Part shown: positions 22,293 to 29,953 of the stretch, in pieces | Numbering within the stretch: the stretch's first letter is position 1 | Layout: each line of letters starts with the position of its first letter | The notes under the pieces: model-generated | Told to the model about the DNA's origin: nothing | What the model saw: the letters and a program-made list of their open reading frames with translations, nothing else | The model's database searches: none | Source: a virus | DNA: 41,849 nucleotides | Direction: 5' to 3' (one strand) | IMG/VR virus record: IMGVR_UViG_3300031586_000008 | Coordinates: 1-41,849 of that record | Position numbers and translations under genes: made by a program

Positions 22293-23225
22293 ATGGCAGA
22301 AGATTACGGCAAAACCGAAACCCCGCTTACCGCGGATAACCTGCTTGCAGGCACGCATCCGCGGGTAGAGATTCCGGTAACCATCATCTCCGGTGCCGGT
22401 ATCCTCAAGCGCGGCGCGCTTCTTGGCCGCAGGATTTCGGATCTCAAATACGCGCCTATCACGCCCGGGGTAACCTATGCCGATGAGGATCTCGGAGACG
22501 GCAACGCTTCTACCAAGACCTTCTCCGGCACCCTGGCCCAGCCCGGAGTCAAGCCCGGGTCATTGGTAATCGCGGCGGTAGTAGTCGGCGGAGCAACCGA
22601 GACGTTCATCGATAACGGCGACGGCACCCTGACCTCGGACGGCGCAACGCCTGGAACGGGCACTATCGTTTACGCGACCGGCGCTTACAGCGTTACCTTC
22701 TTCGTCGAGCCCGACACGGGCGAAGACATACTGGCGACCTACATCGGCGACCTGACCGCACATGCAGCCGAGGCCATCGGCACCGGTGACGGCTCGATAG
22801 TAGAGTGGGCCGGTTATCTCGCGCTTACCAAGGTAATCGAGCGCTCCCTCTACGTTTACACGAACGATAGCTCAGCCAAGGAGCTGCACGACGACGGCAA
22901 TGGTAATCTGGTAGGCGACGACGGACATGGAACGATCAACTACGAGACCGGTGAGTACGAGATAGTGTTCGACACCGCACCTGCGAGTCCCAAAACAGTC
23001 AAGGCCGATTACTGCTCTACCGATGGCGTTGACGTTCCACGCGCGATTCTTGCTAAGGCCATAGACGCAACCAGCGCCGACGCCAAGGTACCGGCCTACG
23101 TGCACGGCGAGTTCAACTACGATTTCGCCGACCTGTGGCCAACCGGACTTTCAACCGCGCAGAAAGATGGAATCGCGCGCGCCTGTATGGAGCGCGCCAT
23201 CTTCATCAAAAAGCGCATCGTTTAG
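22293..23225 (+). CDS. Head decoration protein with two inserted beta-domains
   Basis: The ends resemble phage head decoration proteins (HDPD, lambda D-like): VEIPVTIISGAGILKRGALLG at the N-terminus and a C-terminal VPAYVHGEFNY, then ACMERAIFIKK. Between them lie two similar beta-domains of about 80 residues (about 67-152 and 162-239), each ending GTIxYxTGxYxxxF and a short A-x-Y. A related domain is inserted in the tail sheath. It would stud the capsid surface. An AAGGAG site precedes ATG 22293. Confidence 0.75.
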   Translation: MAEDYGKTETPLTADNLLAGTHPRVEIPVTIISGAGILKRGALLGRRISDLKYAPITPGVTYADEDLGDGNASTKTFSGTLAQPGVKPGSLVIAAVVVGGATETFIDNGDGTLTSDGATPGTGTIVYATGAYSVTFFVEPDTGEDILATYIGDLTAHAAEAIGTGDGSIVEWAGYLALTKVIERSLYVYTNDSSAKELHDDGNGNLVGDDGHGTINYETGEYEIVFDTAPASPKTVKADYCSTDGVDVPRAILAKAIDATSADAKVPAYVHGEFNYDFADLWPTGLSTAQKDGIARACMERAIFIKKRIV

Positions 23226-23234
23226 GAGGATTAG

Positions 23235-24257
23235 ATGGCAGTTGATTTACTTCACTGGCGGTCCATGACCGAGGCCATCAACCAGATCCCGGCCCCGCCT
23301 TCGTTTCTTTTGGACAAGGTATTCACCCAGCGCCGCCAGGCCCTGGCCGAGGATATTGACGTTGACATCGTGATCGGCGGCAAGAACCTTGCGCCGTTCG
23401 TTTCTCCTATAGAGGCGGGCGTAGTGGTTGACACGCTGGGCCGCAAAATGCAATCCATCAAGGCCCCGCGCATCAGGCTCAAGAAAGAACTCGGCGCGGC
23501 GGAGCTGATGTCCGTACGCGGCGTGGGCGCCGAGCTTTACGTAGCAGGCGGCGGAAACATCGATGCCTACAAGGCGCAGAAGATCGGCGTAGAGCTGCAG
23601 GATCTCCTCTCCCAGATTACTCGCACTAAGGAATGGATGGCCGCCCAGGCGCTGCAAGGCAAGCTCACCGTAGCTCAAGAAAACCTCGCGTTCGAGATAG
23701 ACTACTTGCTCCCCCCCACACACAAGAAAGTCCTTACCTCGACCGACCTCTGGTCCGATACCACCAACTCCAACCCTATCGGAGACATCCGCACCTGGAA
23801 GAGCCTCATTGCTAACGCTACCGGCTTTACCGCCGACATCGCCATCTGCGGAAGTTCCGTAGCTCAGGCGCTCATCGATCACCCCAAAGTGCAGGCCGTA
23901 ATCAAAACCTCGTCCGGTATTGCCGCAGGGGCCATGACCCTCGAACAGGGCGGAAACTTTATCGGCAGGTTGGCCGGTGTGAACATCTTCGAGTACAGTT
24001 CAGAATACACCGACGCCTCCGGCGTTGCTCAGAAGTTCATCCCTGACAACTCCTTCATCCTCGTAGCTTCCCAGGGCCCGTTCCGGCTCTACCATGTGCT
24101 TATCATGGATCTCGATACCGGCGCTTCCGTAGCCTCCCCGTTTTTCTCCAAGTCCTGGGTCGAAAAGGATCCCAGCGTCATGTGGATTCTTGCCGAGTCC
24201 CGCCCGCTTCCTGTCCCGCACTGGCCCGAATGCATCGTGTTCGCGACCGTGCTTTGA
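23235..24257 (+). CDS. Major capsid protein (phage_cap_E-like)
   Basis: A 340-aa HK97-fold type capsid protein of the lambda gpE family. Features are the N-terminal WRSMTEAINQIPAPPSFLLDKVF, a middle P-loop/spine region (LGAAELMSVRGVG), ADIAICGSSVAQALIDHP, and a C-terminal WVEKDPSVMWILAESRPLPV. It follows the decoration protein as in lambda-type head operons. It has an AGGAGG ribosome site. Confidence 0.85.
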   Translation: MAVDLLHWRSMTEAINQIPAPPSFLLDKVFTQRRQALAEDIDVDIVIGGKNLAPFVSPIEAGVVVDTLGRKMQSIKAPRIRLKKELGAAELMSVRGVGAELYVAGGGNIDAYKAQKIGVELQDLLSQITRTKEWMAAQALQGKLTVAQENLAFEIDYLLPPTHKKVLTSTDLWSDTTNSNPIGDIRTWKSLIANATGFTADIAICGSSVAQALIDHPKVQAVIKTSSGIAAGAMTLEQGGNFIGRLAGVNIFEYSSEYTDASGVAQKFIPDNSFILVASQGPFRLYHVLIMDLDTGASVASPFFSKSWVEKDPSVMWILAESRPLPVPHWPECIVFATVL

Positions 24258-24265
24258 GGTGAGTG

Positions 24266-24754
24266 ATGGCGGTAGAGAAAAAGACCTTTGCCGACTGGTG
24301 TAAACGGTTCGGTATCGAGGAAAGTAAGGCGGCCTCTATCGCGGAGGCCGCCGCGGTCGAGCTCACTGACGCACTGACCGAGGTTCAGTTCAGACAGGTC
24401 GCACCTCAGACCGTAGAGGACTTTCTCAAATACGCATCAGGCCTCAAGAAGGATGAGCGCATCCCCTTCTGCGAAAAGTCCGGATGGGATTTTGACGATT
24501 CCATTTCCGGCGAGGAATTCCAGGAGAAGCTCGCGCAGTACAAACAAGAACAAGAATCGGCAAAGCCGGCATCCAAGTCTGAACTTCCTGCGGAACCGAA
24601 ACCTGCCAAATCCCTACGGCTGCGCGTTACCGGCTGCACGGTTATCTATGATCACAAGGAGTACCCGTCCGGTTCGACTCTCCCTTCCGATTTCCCTGCC
24701 CCCGAGCGCGAACGGCTGTTGAAACTCGGAGCGGTAAAGGAGCAAGGGGCTTAA
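24266..24754 (+). CDS. Head-region hypothetical protein
   Basis: ATG 24266 follows a GAGGTGAG site. The N-terminal helical part (SKAASIAEAAAVELTDALTE) is followed by a C-terminal beta domain (RLRVTGCTVIYDHKEYPSGSTL) similar in size to small head-completion proteins. Its C-terminus is ...EQGA, encoded by the palindromic repeat at 24743, which supplies the stop codon. The family was not recognised. Confidence 0.6.
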   Translation: MAVEKKTFADWCKRFGIEESKAASIAEAAAVELTDALTEVQFRQVAPQTVEDFLKYASGLKKDERIPFCEKSGWDFDDSISGEEFQEKLAQYKQEQESAKPASKSELPAEPKPAKSLRLRVTGCTVIYDHKEYPSGSTLPSDFPAPERERLLKLGAVKEQGA

Positions 24755-24762
24755 GCCCCTTG
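24743..24762. repeat. CAAGGGGC-type palindromic repeat, copy 5 (contains stop codon)
   Basis: CAAGGGGCTTAAGCCCCTTG, a perfect palindrome. The TAA at its centre terminates the upstream gene (QGA-stop), and it sits where the Shine-Dalgarno of the next gene would be. Confidence 0.85.
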
Positions 24763-24769
24763 GCTACCC

Positions 24770-25249
24770 ATGGCAGCGAGCGACGGGCGCTACATAACCA
24801 TCGCCGACGTCAAGGCGGAGATCCCTGAAGCCATCCTGGCACGCCTTACCGACGACGACACGTCCAAGGACGCCGACCAGAAGGTAGTTGACGATGCCAA
24901 GATCGCCTCTGCCATCCGCTACGCTGAAGCCCGTATAGACAACGCCCTTGCCAAACGCTACAAAGTCCCGATAAAACTTTCCGAATTAGAGGAGGCGGCG
25001 GCCAGGGATGCAATCGTCCAGGCCGCCGTCAACCTCGTTTATCACAAGCTTTTCTCCCGCATAGGCAAGCCGGACGCGCATTCGGACAAGAAAAAGATGG
25101 CCGATGCATTCCTTGCCGAGGTAGCTTCAGGCCAGCGCGAGCTGGTAGGAGCAAAGGCAGTAAGCCGTACCCGAATCCACTACGTAGCACCTAAGTCAAA
25201 GTTCAGCACTACTGACGATGCGGATTACGACCAGGAGCGCAACCCATGA
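24770..25249 (+). CDS. Head-tail connector (Mu gp36/DUF1320-like)
   Basis: The 159-aa sequence shows the DUF1320 pattern: YITIADVKAEIPEAILARLTDD, AIRYAEARIDNALAKRYKVP and AAVNLVYHKLF. It fits the gp36 connector protein between capsid and tail genes. No Shine-Dalgarno precedes ATG 24770; a palindromic repeat lies immediately upstream, so reinitiation after the previous gene is likely. Confidence 0.82.
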   Translation: MAASDGRYITIADVKAEIPEAILARLTDDDTSKDADQKVVDDAKIASAIRYAEARIDNALAKRYKVPIKLSELEEAAARDAIVQAAVNLVYHKLFSRIGKPDAHSDKKKMADAFLAEVASGQRELVGAKAVSRTRIHYVAPKSKFSTTDDADYDQERNP

Positions 25250-25734
25250 GCGTAAGGCACCGCATTACGATAGACCAGCTGCCCGGCGTTCTTGACCGTG
25301 CGGCTAATCAATTCGGCGACCTGCGCCCTTTGATGGAATCGGTAGGCACCTCGCTCGTCGCTACTACGACTCGCCGTCTGGAGCGGGGCGTCGCGCCTGA
25401 CGGCACAAGGTGGCCCAAGAAATGGAGCGGCACGCCTTCTTTCCTTAGTAAGGATGGTACGCTCAAATCTTCGATCGGCCACCGCGTCGAGGGCGATACT
25501 CTGCACATCGGCTCGCCCGTTAAGTATGCGCGTATCCACCAGGAGGGCGGAACGATCAGGCCGCGCACGGCGCGGTTCCTGGTATTCAAGGGCGCGGATG
25601 GGCGGACGGTATTCGCCAAAAAGGTTAAAATCCCGTGCAGGCAATGGCTGCCTTCGGAGCGCACCGGACTCCCTGCCGACGAGAAGCGCATCATCAAAGC
25701 TACGGTCAAGGATTTCCTCCAGGGAGCGTTTTAA
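25246..25734 (+). CDS. Virion morphogenesis/tail completion protein (Mu gpG-like)
   Basis: A 162-aa protein with the hallmark GVAPDGTRWPKKW segment, then LKSSIGHRV and GSPVKYARIHQEGG, and a basic C-terminus. These features define the gpG/phage virion morphogenesis family that joins head and tail. ATG 25246 overlaps the previous stop (ATGA). Confidence 0.87.
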   Translation: MSVRHRITIDQLPGVLDRAANQFGDLRPLMESVGTSLVATTTRRLERGVAPDGTRWPKKWSGTPSFLSKDGTLKSSIGHRVEGDTLHIGSPVKYARIHQEGGTIRPRTARFLVFKGADGRTVFAKKVKIPCRQWLPSERTGLPADEKRIIKATVKDFLQGAF

Positions 25735-26657
25735 TGAGCCTGCCCTACGGCCCTATCAAGCGCGGCTTAACGATTTCCTGGATCGCGGGTCACGTCCGCG
25801 CCGAGCTGGCAAAGCTTCAAAACGTCAAGGGCGCGCATCCCTTGAAAGGCAACCCCCGTCTGGTCGGTCTGCACGTCATAGATCCCCGGATTACTACCCG
25901 GGTAAACGAGCCGATCGCACGGATAACTTTTGGCCGTGCGGATATGACGAACTCGCCCATCAGGGGCGTGCCGGAAGTGATTTACGAGAAAGGCACGATC
26001 GTTCATGAGGGAACGGGAACGGAAGCCGTTGAACTGCAAGGCAAGCATCAGGGAAACAATCATTACGTGGTTGAGATCACCGAATCCGGCACGGTCGGCA
26101 CTTCGGGCGCTTACGTACTGCTCAATGCCCCCTGGACAGGGGAAGACTGGGGCGAAGAAGAACTCGTCTCCTCGGGCGCGATCCCCGAGTCAGGCGAGAT
26201 TGAAACCGGAGACGGGACGCTAAAGATTGTCTTTACTCCGGGCGAGGATGTAGTCCAAGGCGACACCTATTCCTGGGAGACCGAGGCGTATCGCGTCTCC
26301 AACGTCAACGGGCGCGCCATCAGACAGCGCGTAACGATCGATCTCTCTATCATGTTCGCGGACGAGTCCTCGATTGACGAGGGCTACTTAGATCAACTCT
26401 TTAACTTCTTCAGCGAGCGCCAGCTTGCGGTAGAGATCTTCTCTGATCACTACCTCGTCGTGGAACAGGAGCTGCGCGCCCTGCAGCCGCAGGTGTTTCT
26501 CTCCGGCGAGGAGAAGGGACCGAATACCGAGATGTTCATTACCTTAGAGCTTGAGTATCGGGGTCCTAACGCCGGTGCGGAACCGGTAGCATTTACCGCG
26601 GAGATCGGCCCGCTCGTGCGCAAGCTCGAGACAGAAGAACCGACAATTCCAGATTAG
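25734..26657 (+). CDS. Neck/tail-terminator region protein (Mu gp37 position)
   Basis: ATG 25734 shares its A with the previous stop (TAATG). The 307-aa product has an N-terminal helical part (ISWIAGHVRAELAKL) and a beta-rich C-terminal part with RQRVTIDLSIMFADESSIDEG. The central region (about 95-185) looks like an inserted beta-domain (GDGTLKIVFTPGEDV). By order it corresponds to the tail-terminator/neck proteins of Mu-like phages. The family is not certain. Confidence 0.6.
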   Translation: MSLPYGPIKRGLTISWIAGHVRAELAKLQNVKGAHPLKGNPRLVGLHVIDPRITTRVNEPIARITFGRADMTNSPIRGVPEVIYEKGTIVHEGTGTEAVELQGKHQGNNHYVVEITESGTVGTSGAYVLLNAPWTGEDWGEEELVSSGAIPESGEIETGDGTLKIVFTPGEDVVQGDTYSWETEAYRVSNVNGRAIRQRVTIDLSIMFADESSIDEGYLDQLFNFFSERQLAVEIFSDHYLVVEQELRALQPQVFLSGEEKGPNTEMFITLELEYRGPNAGAEPVAFTAEIGPLVRKLETEEPTIPD

Positions 26658-26665
26658 GAGGATTT

Positions 26666-26998
26666 GTGATAGATACAGACAAAAAGAATAGCCCCTTTAA
26701 GGGTAAGGATAAGCATGTAGATGTCTCTAAGGCGGACGCAAGCGAACCCTTCTCTCGGGGTCCCCGCACGGCGACGGGAAAGCCCGCATCGGGCACGGAG
26801 TCGCCGGGTGGGGTGAAAAAGGAGGAAGTAGTGGCAAGAGAAAAGAAGCAGTCCCTCAACCGATGGGCACAGGAGCGCAAATTGACGCGCCCACGCGTGG
26901 CGGTGCTTTGCAACGCCATGGGCTGGGACGAGCGGTCGAAAATCACCAAGGCGGAACTTCAGGCCGCAATCAACAAACACCTTCTCAACAAGGAGTAA
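26666..26998 (+). CDS. Small protein before the sheath, repeat-containing N-terminus
   Basis: GTG 26666 has GGAGG upstream and gives 110 aa. An internal GTG at 26831, with AAAGGAGGAAG upstream, gives 55 aa, close to the size of the small protein that precedes the sheath in Mu-like phages. The N-terminal half is disordered and encoded by a compound palindrome (26769-26806). The C-terminus is a compact helical domain (PRVAVLCNAMGWDERSKITKAEL) resembling SAP/HeH folds. Confidence 0.55.
   Translation: MIDTDKKNSPFKGKDKHVDVSKADASEPFSRGPRTATGKPASGTESPGGVKKEEVVAREKKQSLNRWAQERKLTRPRVAVLCNAMGWDERSKITKAELQAAINKHLLNKE
26757..26806. repeat. Compound palindrome inside a coding sequence
   Basis: CGGGGTCCCCG (26757-26767), then CGGCGAC (26769-26775) pairing with GTCGCCG (26800-26806), enclosing GCCCG-CAT-CGGGC (26782-26794). 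Confidence 0.7.
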
Positions 26999-27001
26999 TG
27001 G

Positions 27002-28834
27002 ATGCCTATAAAAGATTTACCCGGCTACTATCCTACCATTAAAGAAGGCGGGCTTGGCGTTCTACCGCCTTCGCTGGCCGGACTGTTCTGCCTGGTAGGA
27101 ACGTCAGAGCAAGGCACAACGGACGTTAAGTTCACGGGCGACGTAGGCGACGTTCTGGATGAATACGGCTACGGAATCCTGACCGCGCATGCCTACGATG
27201 CGTTCAGCTCAGGTGCGAGCCAGATAGGCATCGTTCGCGCGACCGCGGCCAAGGTTGCGACTGACATCACCGTACCGGAGCAGAAGAAGTACGGCGACCC
27301 GACCGGCGGGGGCGCCGCCGTAGTCGCTGTCGGCTACGTTTCCCCCCACACCCAGGTCGGCTATAACCGCCGCTACAGACTCCGCATCGTCAAGGGCGGC
27401 TCGTTTACCACCGCTACCTATCAGGTCTCGGCAAACGACGGCCTTACCTGGAGTGCGGAAAAGAGCTTCGCAGTTACTACCGCAGGGCCGCCGAAAAAAT
27501 CTAAGCTCGAACTGGATAACGGCACGTACATCGAGTTTACCGAAGACGGAACCCCTGCCGATAGCTTCGTTGCCGGTGACGAATACCGCTGGTGGTGCTA
27601 CGAACCGCGCGCTACGCTCGATGAGATAATCACCGCGTGTGAAAAAGCCGCTGCATGGAAGGATCCTACGTCGGGGATGGGCTTCGAATACGTTTACGTT
27701 TCCAACCTGCCCGCCGAGATCTGGACTACCCGGGACCAGACGACCGTCACCAACTTCTGGACCGCGCTCATTACCATTGCCGAGAACCTGTGGACGGACG
27801 AACAGCGCCCGATCTTCTTCATCTGCAACGCGCCGCCCATGCTGCCTTTGAAGGATGCCGACGCGCTCGAAGAGGTTGACGACTGGATAGATCTTCTCGT
27901 CGCCTGTGCCGGTGCCAAGAACTCGGCCCGGCTCGTCGTGAACGCGGCTCAGGCCTCGCTGACCGATACGCGCGGCAATCTGCAAATCCGCATGGCTGGG
28001 GGCTCCGCCGCAGGACTCGTCTCCAAAGCGGACCTTCATCATTCCATCGGCTGGGTGCGCTACATGAGCATCGCCAACTCGCTCGCTGTCTATCCTTCGA
28101 AACCTCCGTTCGCAGTAGAGGCCGAGTCTCTCGGTGCGGGTGATGACACCGAAAAGACCTTCGAGGGGTTTTTTGCCAAAGCGCCCGTCATTCCCTGGTC
28201 CGTCGTAATCACCTCGGACGATACCGCTCCCGAGGAGTTCGTGGACGGCGGGGACGGAATCCTCTACGACTCGACTTCAGGCGCAGAAGCCGGAACAATA
28301 GAGTACTCGACCGGCAAATACTCGGTGACTTTCGCTACGGCTCCGGCAACGGGCAAAACTGTCTCAGCAGACTACTACTACGTTACCAATGCCGTGATGG
28401 GTCCTTCGAACGTTGCCCGGCTCAACGACGCGCGGTATCTAAGCTTCAGGCACTTCATCGGCTACGGCATCAGGTTTACCGACGACTGGACAAGAGCTTC
28501 ACCAACTTCGGATTACTACTGCATCCGCTTCCGCAGGATAGTGGATGAGTCGATGCGCCAGGTAGGCATAGCGAACATGCCCTACATCAACTCGCCCGGT
28601 ATCACGGAGAAAGACCTGGGCGCTTACAAGGCCGATCTCTCCCGTCCGCTCGAAGCCATGAAGGTAACCGAAGACGATACCGATAAGCCGATCATGGATT
28701 ACGTTCTGACGCTTACGCCTGACGCGAACATCTGGTCGAACGGAATCGTGCACTGCAAGGTAGAGATAGTGCCTACGCCTACCAAAAAGAAGCTGGTAGC
28801 CACGTTTCAGTTGACGACCGGCGTCAAGGAATAG
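27002..28834 (+). CDS. Contractile tail sheath protein (Mu gpL-like)
   Basis: A 610-aa sheath protein. The N-terminus reads DLPGYYPTIKEGGLGVLPPSLAGLFCLVGTS, the middle is a large beta/alpha domain, and the C-terminus (PDANIWSNGIVHCKVEIVPTPTKK) carries the conserved strand that interlocks subunits. An extra beta-domain at about residues 380-460 (GDDTEKTFEGF ... GTIEYSTGKYSVTF ... VSADYYYV) resembles the two inserts in the decoration protein. AAGGAG precedes ATG 27002. Confidence 0.85.
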   Translation: MPIKDLPGYYPTIKEGGLGVLPPSLAGLFCLVGTSEQGTTDVKFTGDVGDVLDEYGYGILTAHAYDAFSSGASQIGIVRATAAKVATDITVPEQKKYGDPTGGGAAVVAVGYVSPHTQVGYNRRYRLRIVKGGSFTTATYQVSANDGLTWSAEKSFAVTTAGPPKKSKLELDNGTYIEFTEDGTPADSFVAGDEYRWWCYEPRATLDEIITACEKAAAWKDPTSGMGFEYVYVSNLPAEIWTTRDQTTVTNFWTALITIAENLWTDEQRPIFFICNAPPMLPLKDADALEEVDDWIDLLVACAGAKNSARLVVNAAQASLTDTRGNLQIRMAGGSAAGLVSKADLHHSIGWVRYMSIANSLAVYPSKPPFAVEAESLGAGDDTEKTFEGFFAKAPVIPWSVVITSDDTAPEEFVDGGDGILYDSTSGAEAGTIEYSTGKYSVTFATAPATGKTVSADYYYVTNAVMGPSNVARLNDARYLSFRHFIGYGIRFTDDWTRASPTSDYYCIRFRRIVDESMRQVGIANMPYINSPGITEKDLGAYKADLSRPLEAMKVTEDDTDKPIMDYVLTLTPDANIWSNGIVHCKVEIVPTPTKKKLVATFQLTTGVKE

Positions 28835-28844
28835 GAGGCCGAAA

Positions 28845-29306
28845 ATGGCAGATAGCATCCTGATCAACGGCGAGGTCCACGACTGGACCGACGTCGTAGT
28901 CAAGTTCATGGGCGGCGTCGAGTTCCGGGGCCTTTCTTCCATCAACTATTCGGAAGCGAAAGAAAAGGAACCGCAATACGGAACCGGCTCCCGGACCATC
29001 GGCGTAGGCTACGGGCACCGAAGCGCCAAGGTGGACTTCACAATGTCCCTGGCCTCGGCGCAGAAGTTTGAGGCCATTGCAAAGGCCGCAGGCAAAAGCG
29101 CGCTCGACTACGCGCCGTTCCTGATCGTAATCAGCTACGCCGATAAACAGGTCGCAGGCGACTTCGTCGAACAGAAACATGGAACCAAAATCGTCTCGCT
29201 TTTTGACGTGGACGTCACCGACTGGGAAGTCTCGCATGACGAAGGCACCAAGAAGATCGAGCGCAAGTACACGGCCATAGCCGGCGACATCAAAGGAACT
29301 GTGTAA
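28845..29306 (+). CDS. Tail tube protein (Mu gpM-like)
   Basis: A 153-aa protein typical of Mu-type tubes: SILINGEVHDWTDVVVKFMGG at the N-terminus, YGTGSRTIGVGYGHRSAKVDF, and a C-terminal DVDVTDWEVSHDEGTKKIERK. It forms the inner tube inside the sheath. An AGGAGG site precedes the ATG. A strong hairpin follows the gene. Confidence 0.85.
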   Translation: MADSILINGEVHDWTDVVVKFMGGVEFRGLSSINYSEAKEKEPQYGTGSRTIGVGYGHRSAKVDFTMSLASAQKFEAIAKAAGKSALDYAPFLIVISYADKQVAGDFVEQKHGTKIVSLFDVDVTDWEVSHDEGTKKIERKYTAIAGDIKGTV

Positions 29307-29312
29307 ATAACC

Positions 29313-29340
29313 GAGAGCGGGGGCGCGATTCCCCGCTCTC
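29313..29340 (+). terminator. Hairpin after the tail tube gene
   Basis: GAGAGCGGGG (29313-29322) and CCCCGCTCTC (29331-29340) form a perfect 10-bp stem with an 8-nt loop. No T-tract follows, so it may be a partial terminator or an mRNA processing or stability element between the abundant tube and the scarce chaperone. Confidence 0.55.
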
Positions 29341-29360
29341 TTAAACTTTAGGAGGACGCA

Positions 29361-29765
29361 ATGTCTGATGGACAGCCAAGTCCAACCAAGCAAACGTCCA
29401 CCGCGGGCGCAGATACAGATTCTATGCTGCTTTCAAAGCAGGAGATAGAGAAGCTTCAACGAGAACACGACGGGCGCGTGCTTCTTATCAAAACGGCAGA
29501 CCAAAAAGACAAGCCCTGCCATCTGGTATTTGCCTACCCCTCGGAACAGCAGTACCAACGCTTTATGGCCGAACTCGGAATGGACGCGAGAGGAGACGTA
29601 ATCTATCGCGCCGGTAAGACCCTGCTTGCCGATACGCTCCTGCATCCAGGATTGAACAAGTTCAATGAGCTGGTTTCATTGATGCCCGGCCTGGTCGCAG
29701 ATTTCACCGGACGGCTGCAGGCCAAAGCCGTCCCGAAGCTGGTTGAAGAAATAAAAAACGTATAG
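29361..29765 (+). CDS. Tail assembly chaperone, short form (gp41-like)
   Basis: A 134-aa helical protein between the tube and tape-measure genes, the place of gpG/gp41-type chaperones. It contains LLIKTADQKDKPCHLVFAYP and ends just after a slippery A AAA AAC. The chaperone coats the tape measure before tube polymerisation. AGGAGG precedes ATG 29361. Confidence 0.75.
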   Translation: MSDGQPSPTKQTSTAGADTDSMLLSKQEIEKLQREHDGRVLLIKTADQKDKPCHLVFAYPSEQQYQRFMAELGMDARGDVIYRAGKTLLADTLLHPGLNKFNELVSLMPGLVADFTGRLQAKAVPKLVEEIKNV

Positions 29766-29953
29766 AGCGGCGGCTGGAATGGCTCCGTACCGATGGGACC
29801 GCGCAAGCCCGAACTTTGCAGCGGATTTTCTTCGACACGTTCGATCCTTCCACCGTCGCGGACGACTATGCGACGATACTCTGGTTCGCGGAATGGCTCG
29901 CAGAACACGTCATCGCCTACGGGATAAGCATGGCCTTTAAGGAGCGCAAATAG
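29361..29953 (+). CDS. Tail assembly chaperone, -1 frameshift fusion (gp41-gp42)
   Basis: At 29753-29759 the frame reads A AAA AAC, the classic X-XXY-YYZ slippery heptamer. A -1 shift continues with CGT ATA GAG and stays open for 64 codons to TAG 29951-29953, just before the tape-measure ATG. The fusion is 197 aa. The added part (RRLEWLRTDG ... TILWFAEWLAEHVIAYGIS) is helical and has no start codon of its own. The same arrangement (lambda G/GT, Mu gp41/42) makes chaperone pairs in most long-tailed phages. Confidence 0.85.
29753..29759 (+). promoter_or_regulatory. Programmed -1 ribosomal frameshift site
   Basis: Slippery heptamer AAAAAAC in the phase A AAA AAC, four codons before the end of the zero-frame chaperone gene. 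A GC-rich stretch follows; I see no certain stem-loop. Confidence 0.85.

Noticed and set aside
21258-22358. A 366-codon open frame on the minus strand opposite the protease gene
   Set aside because: It is Leu/Arg-rich and mirrors the codon bias of the well-supported plus-strand protease; no ribosome site.
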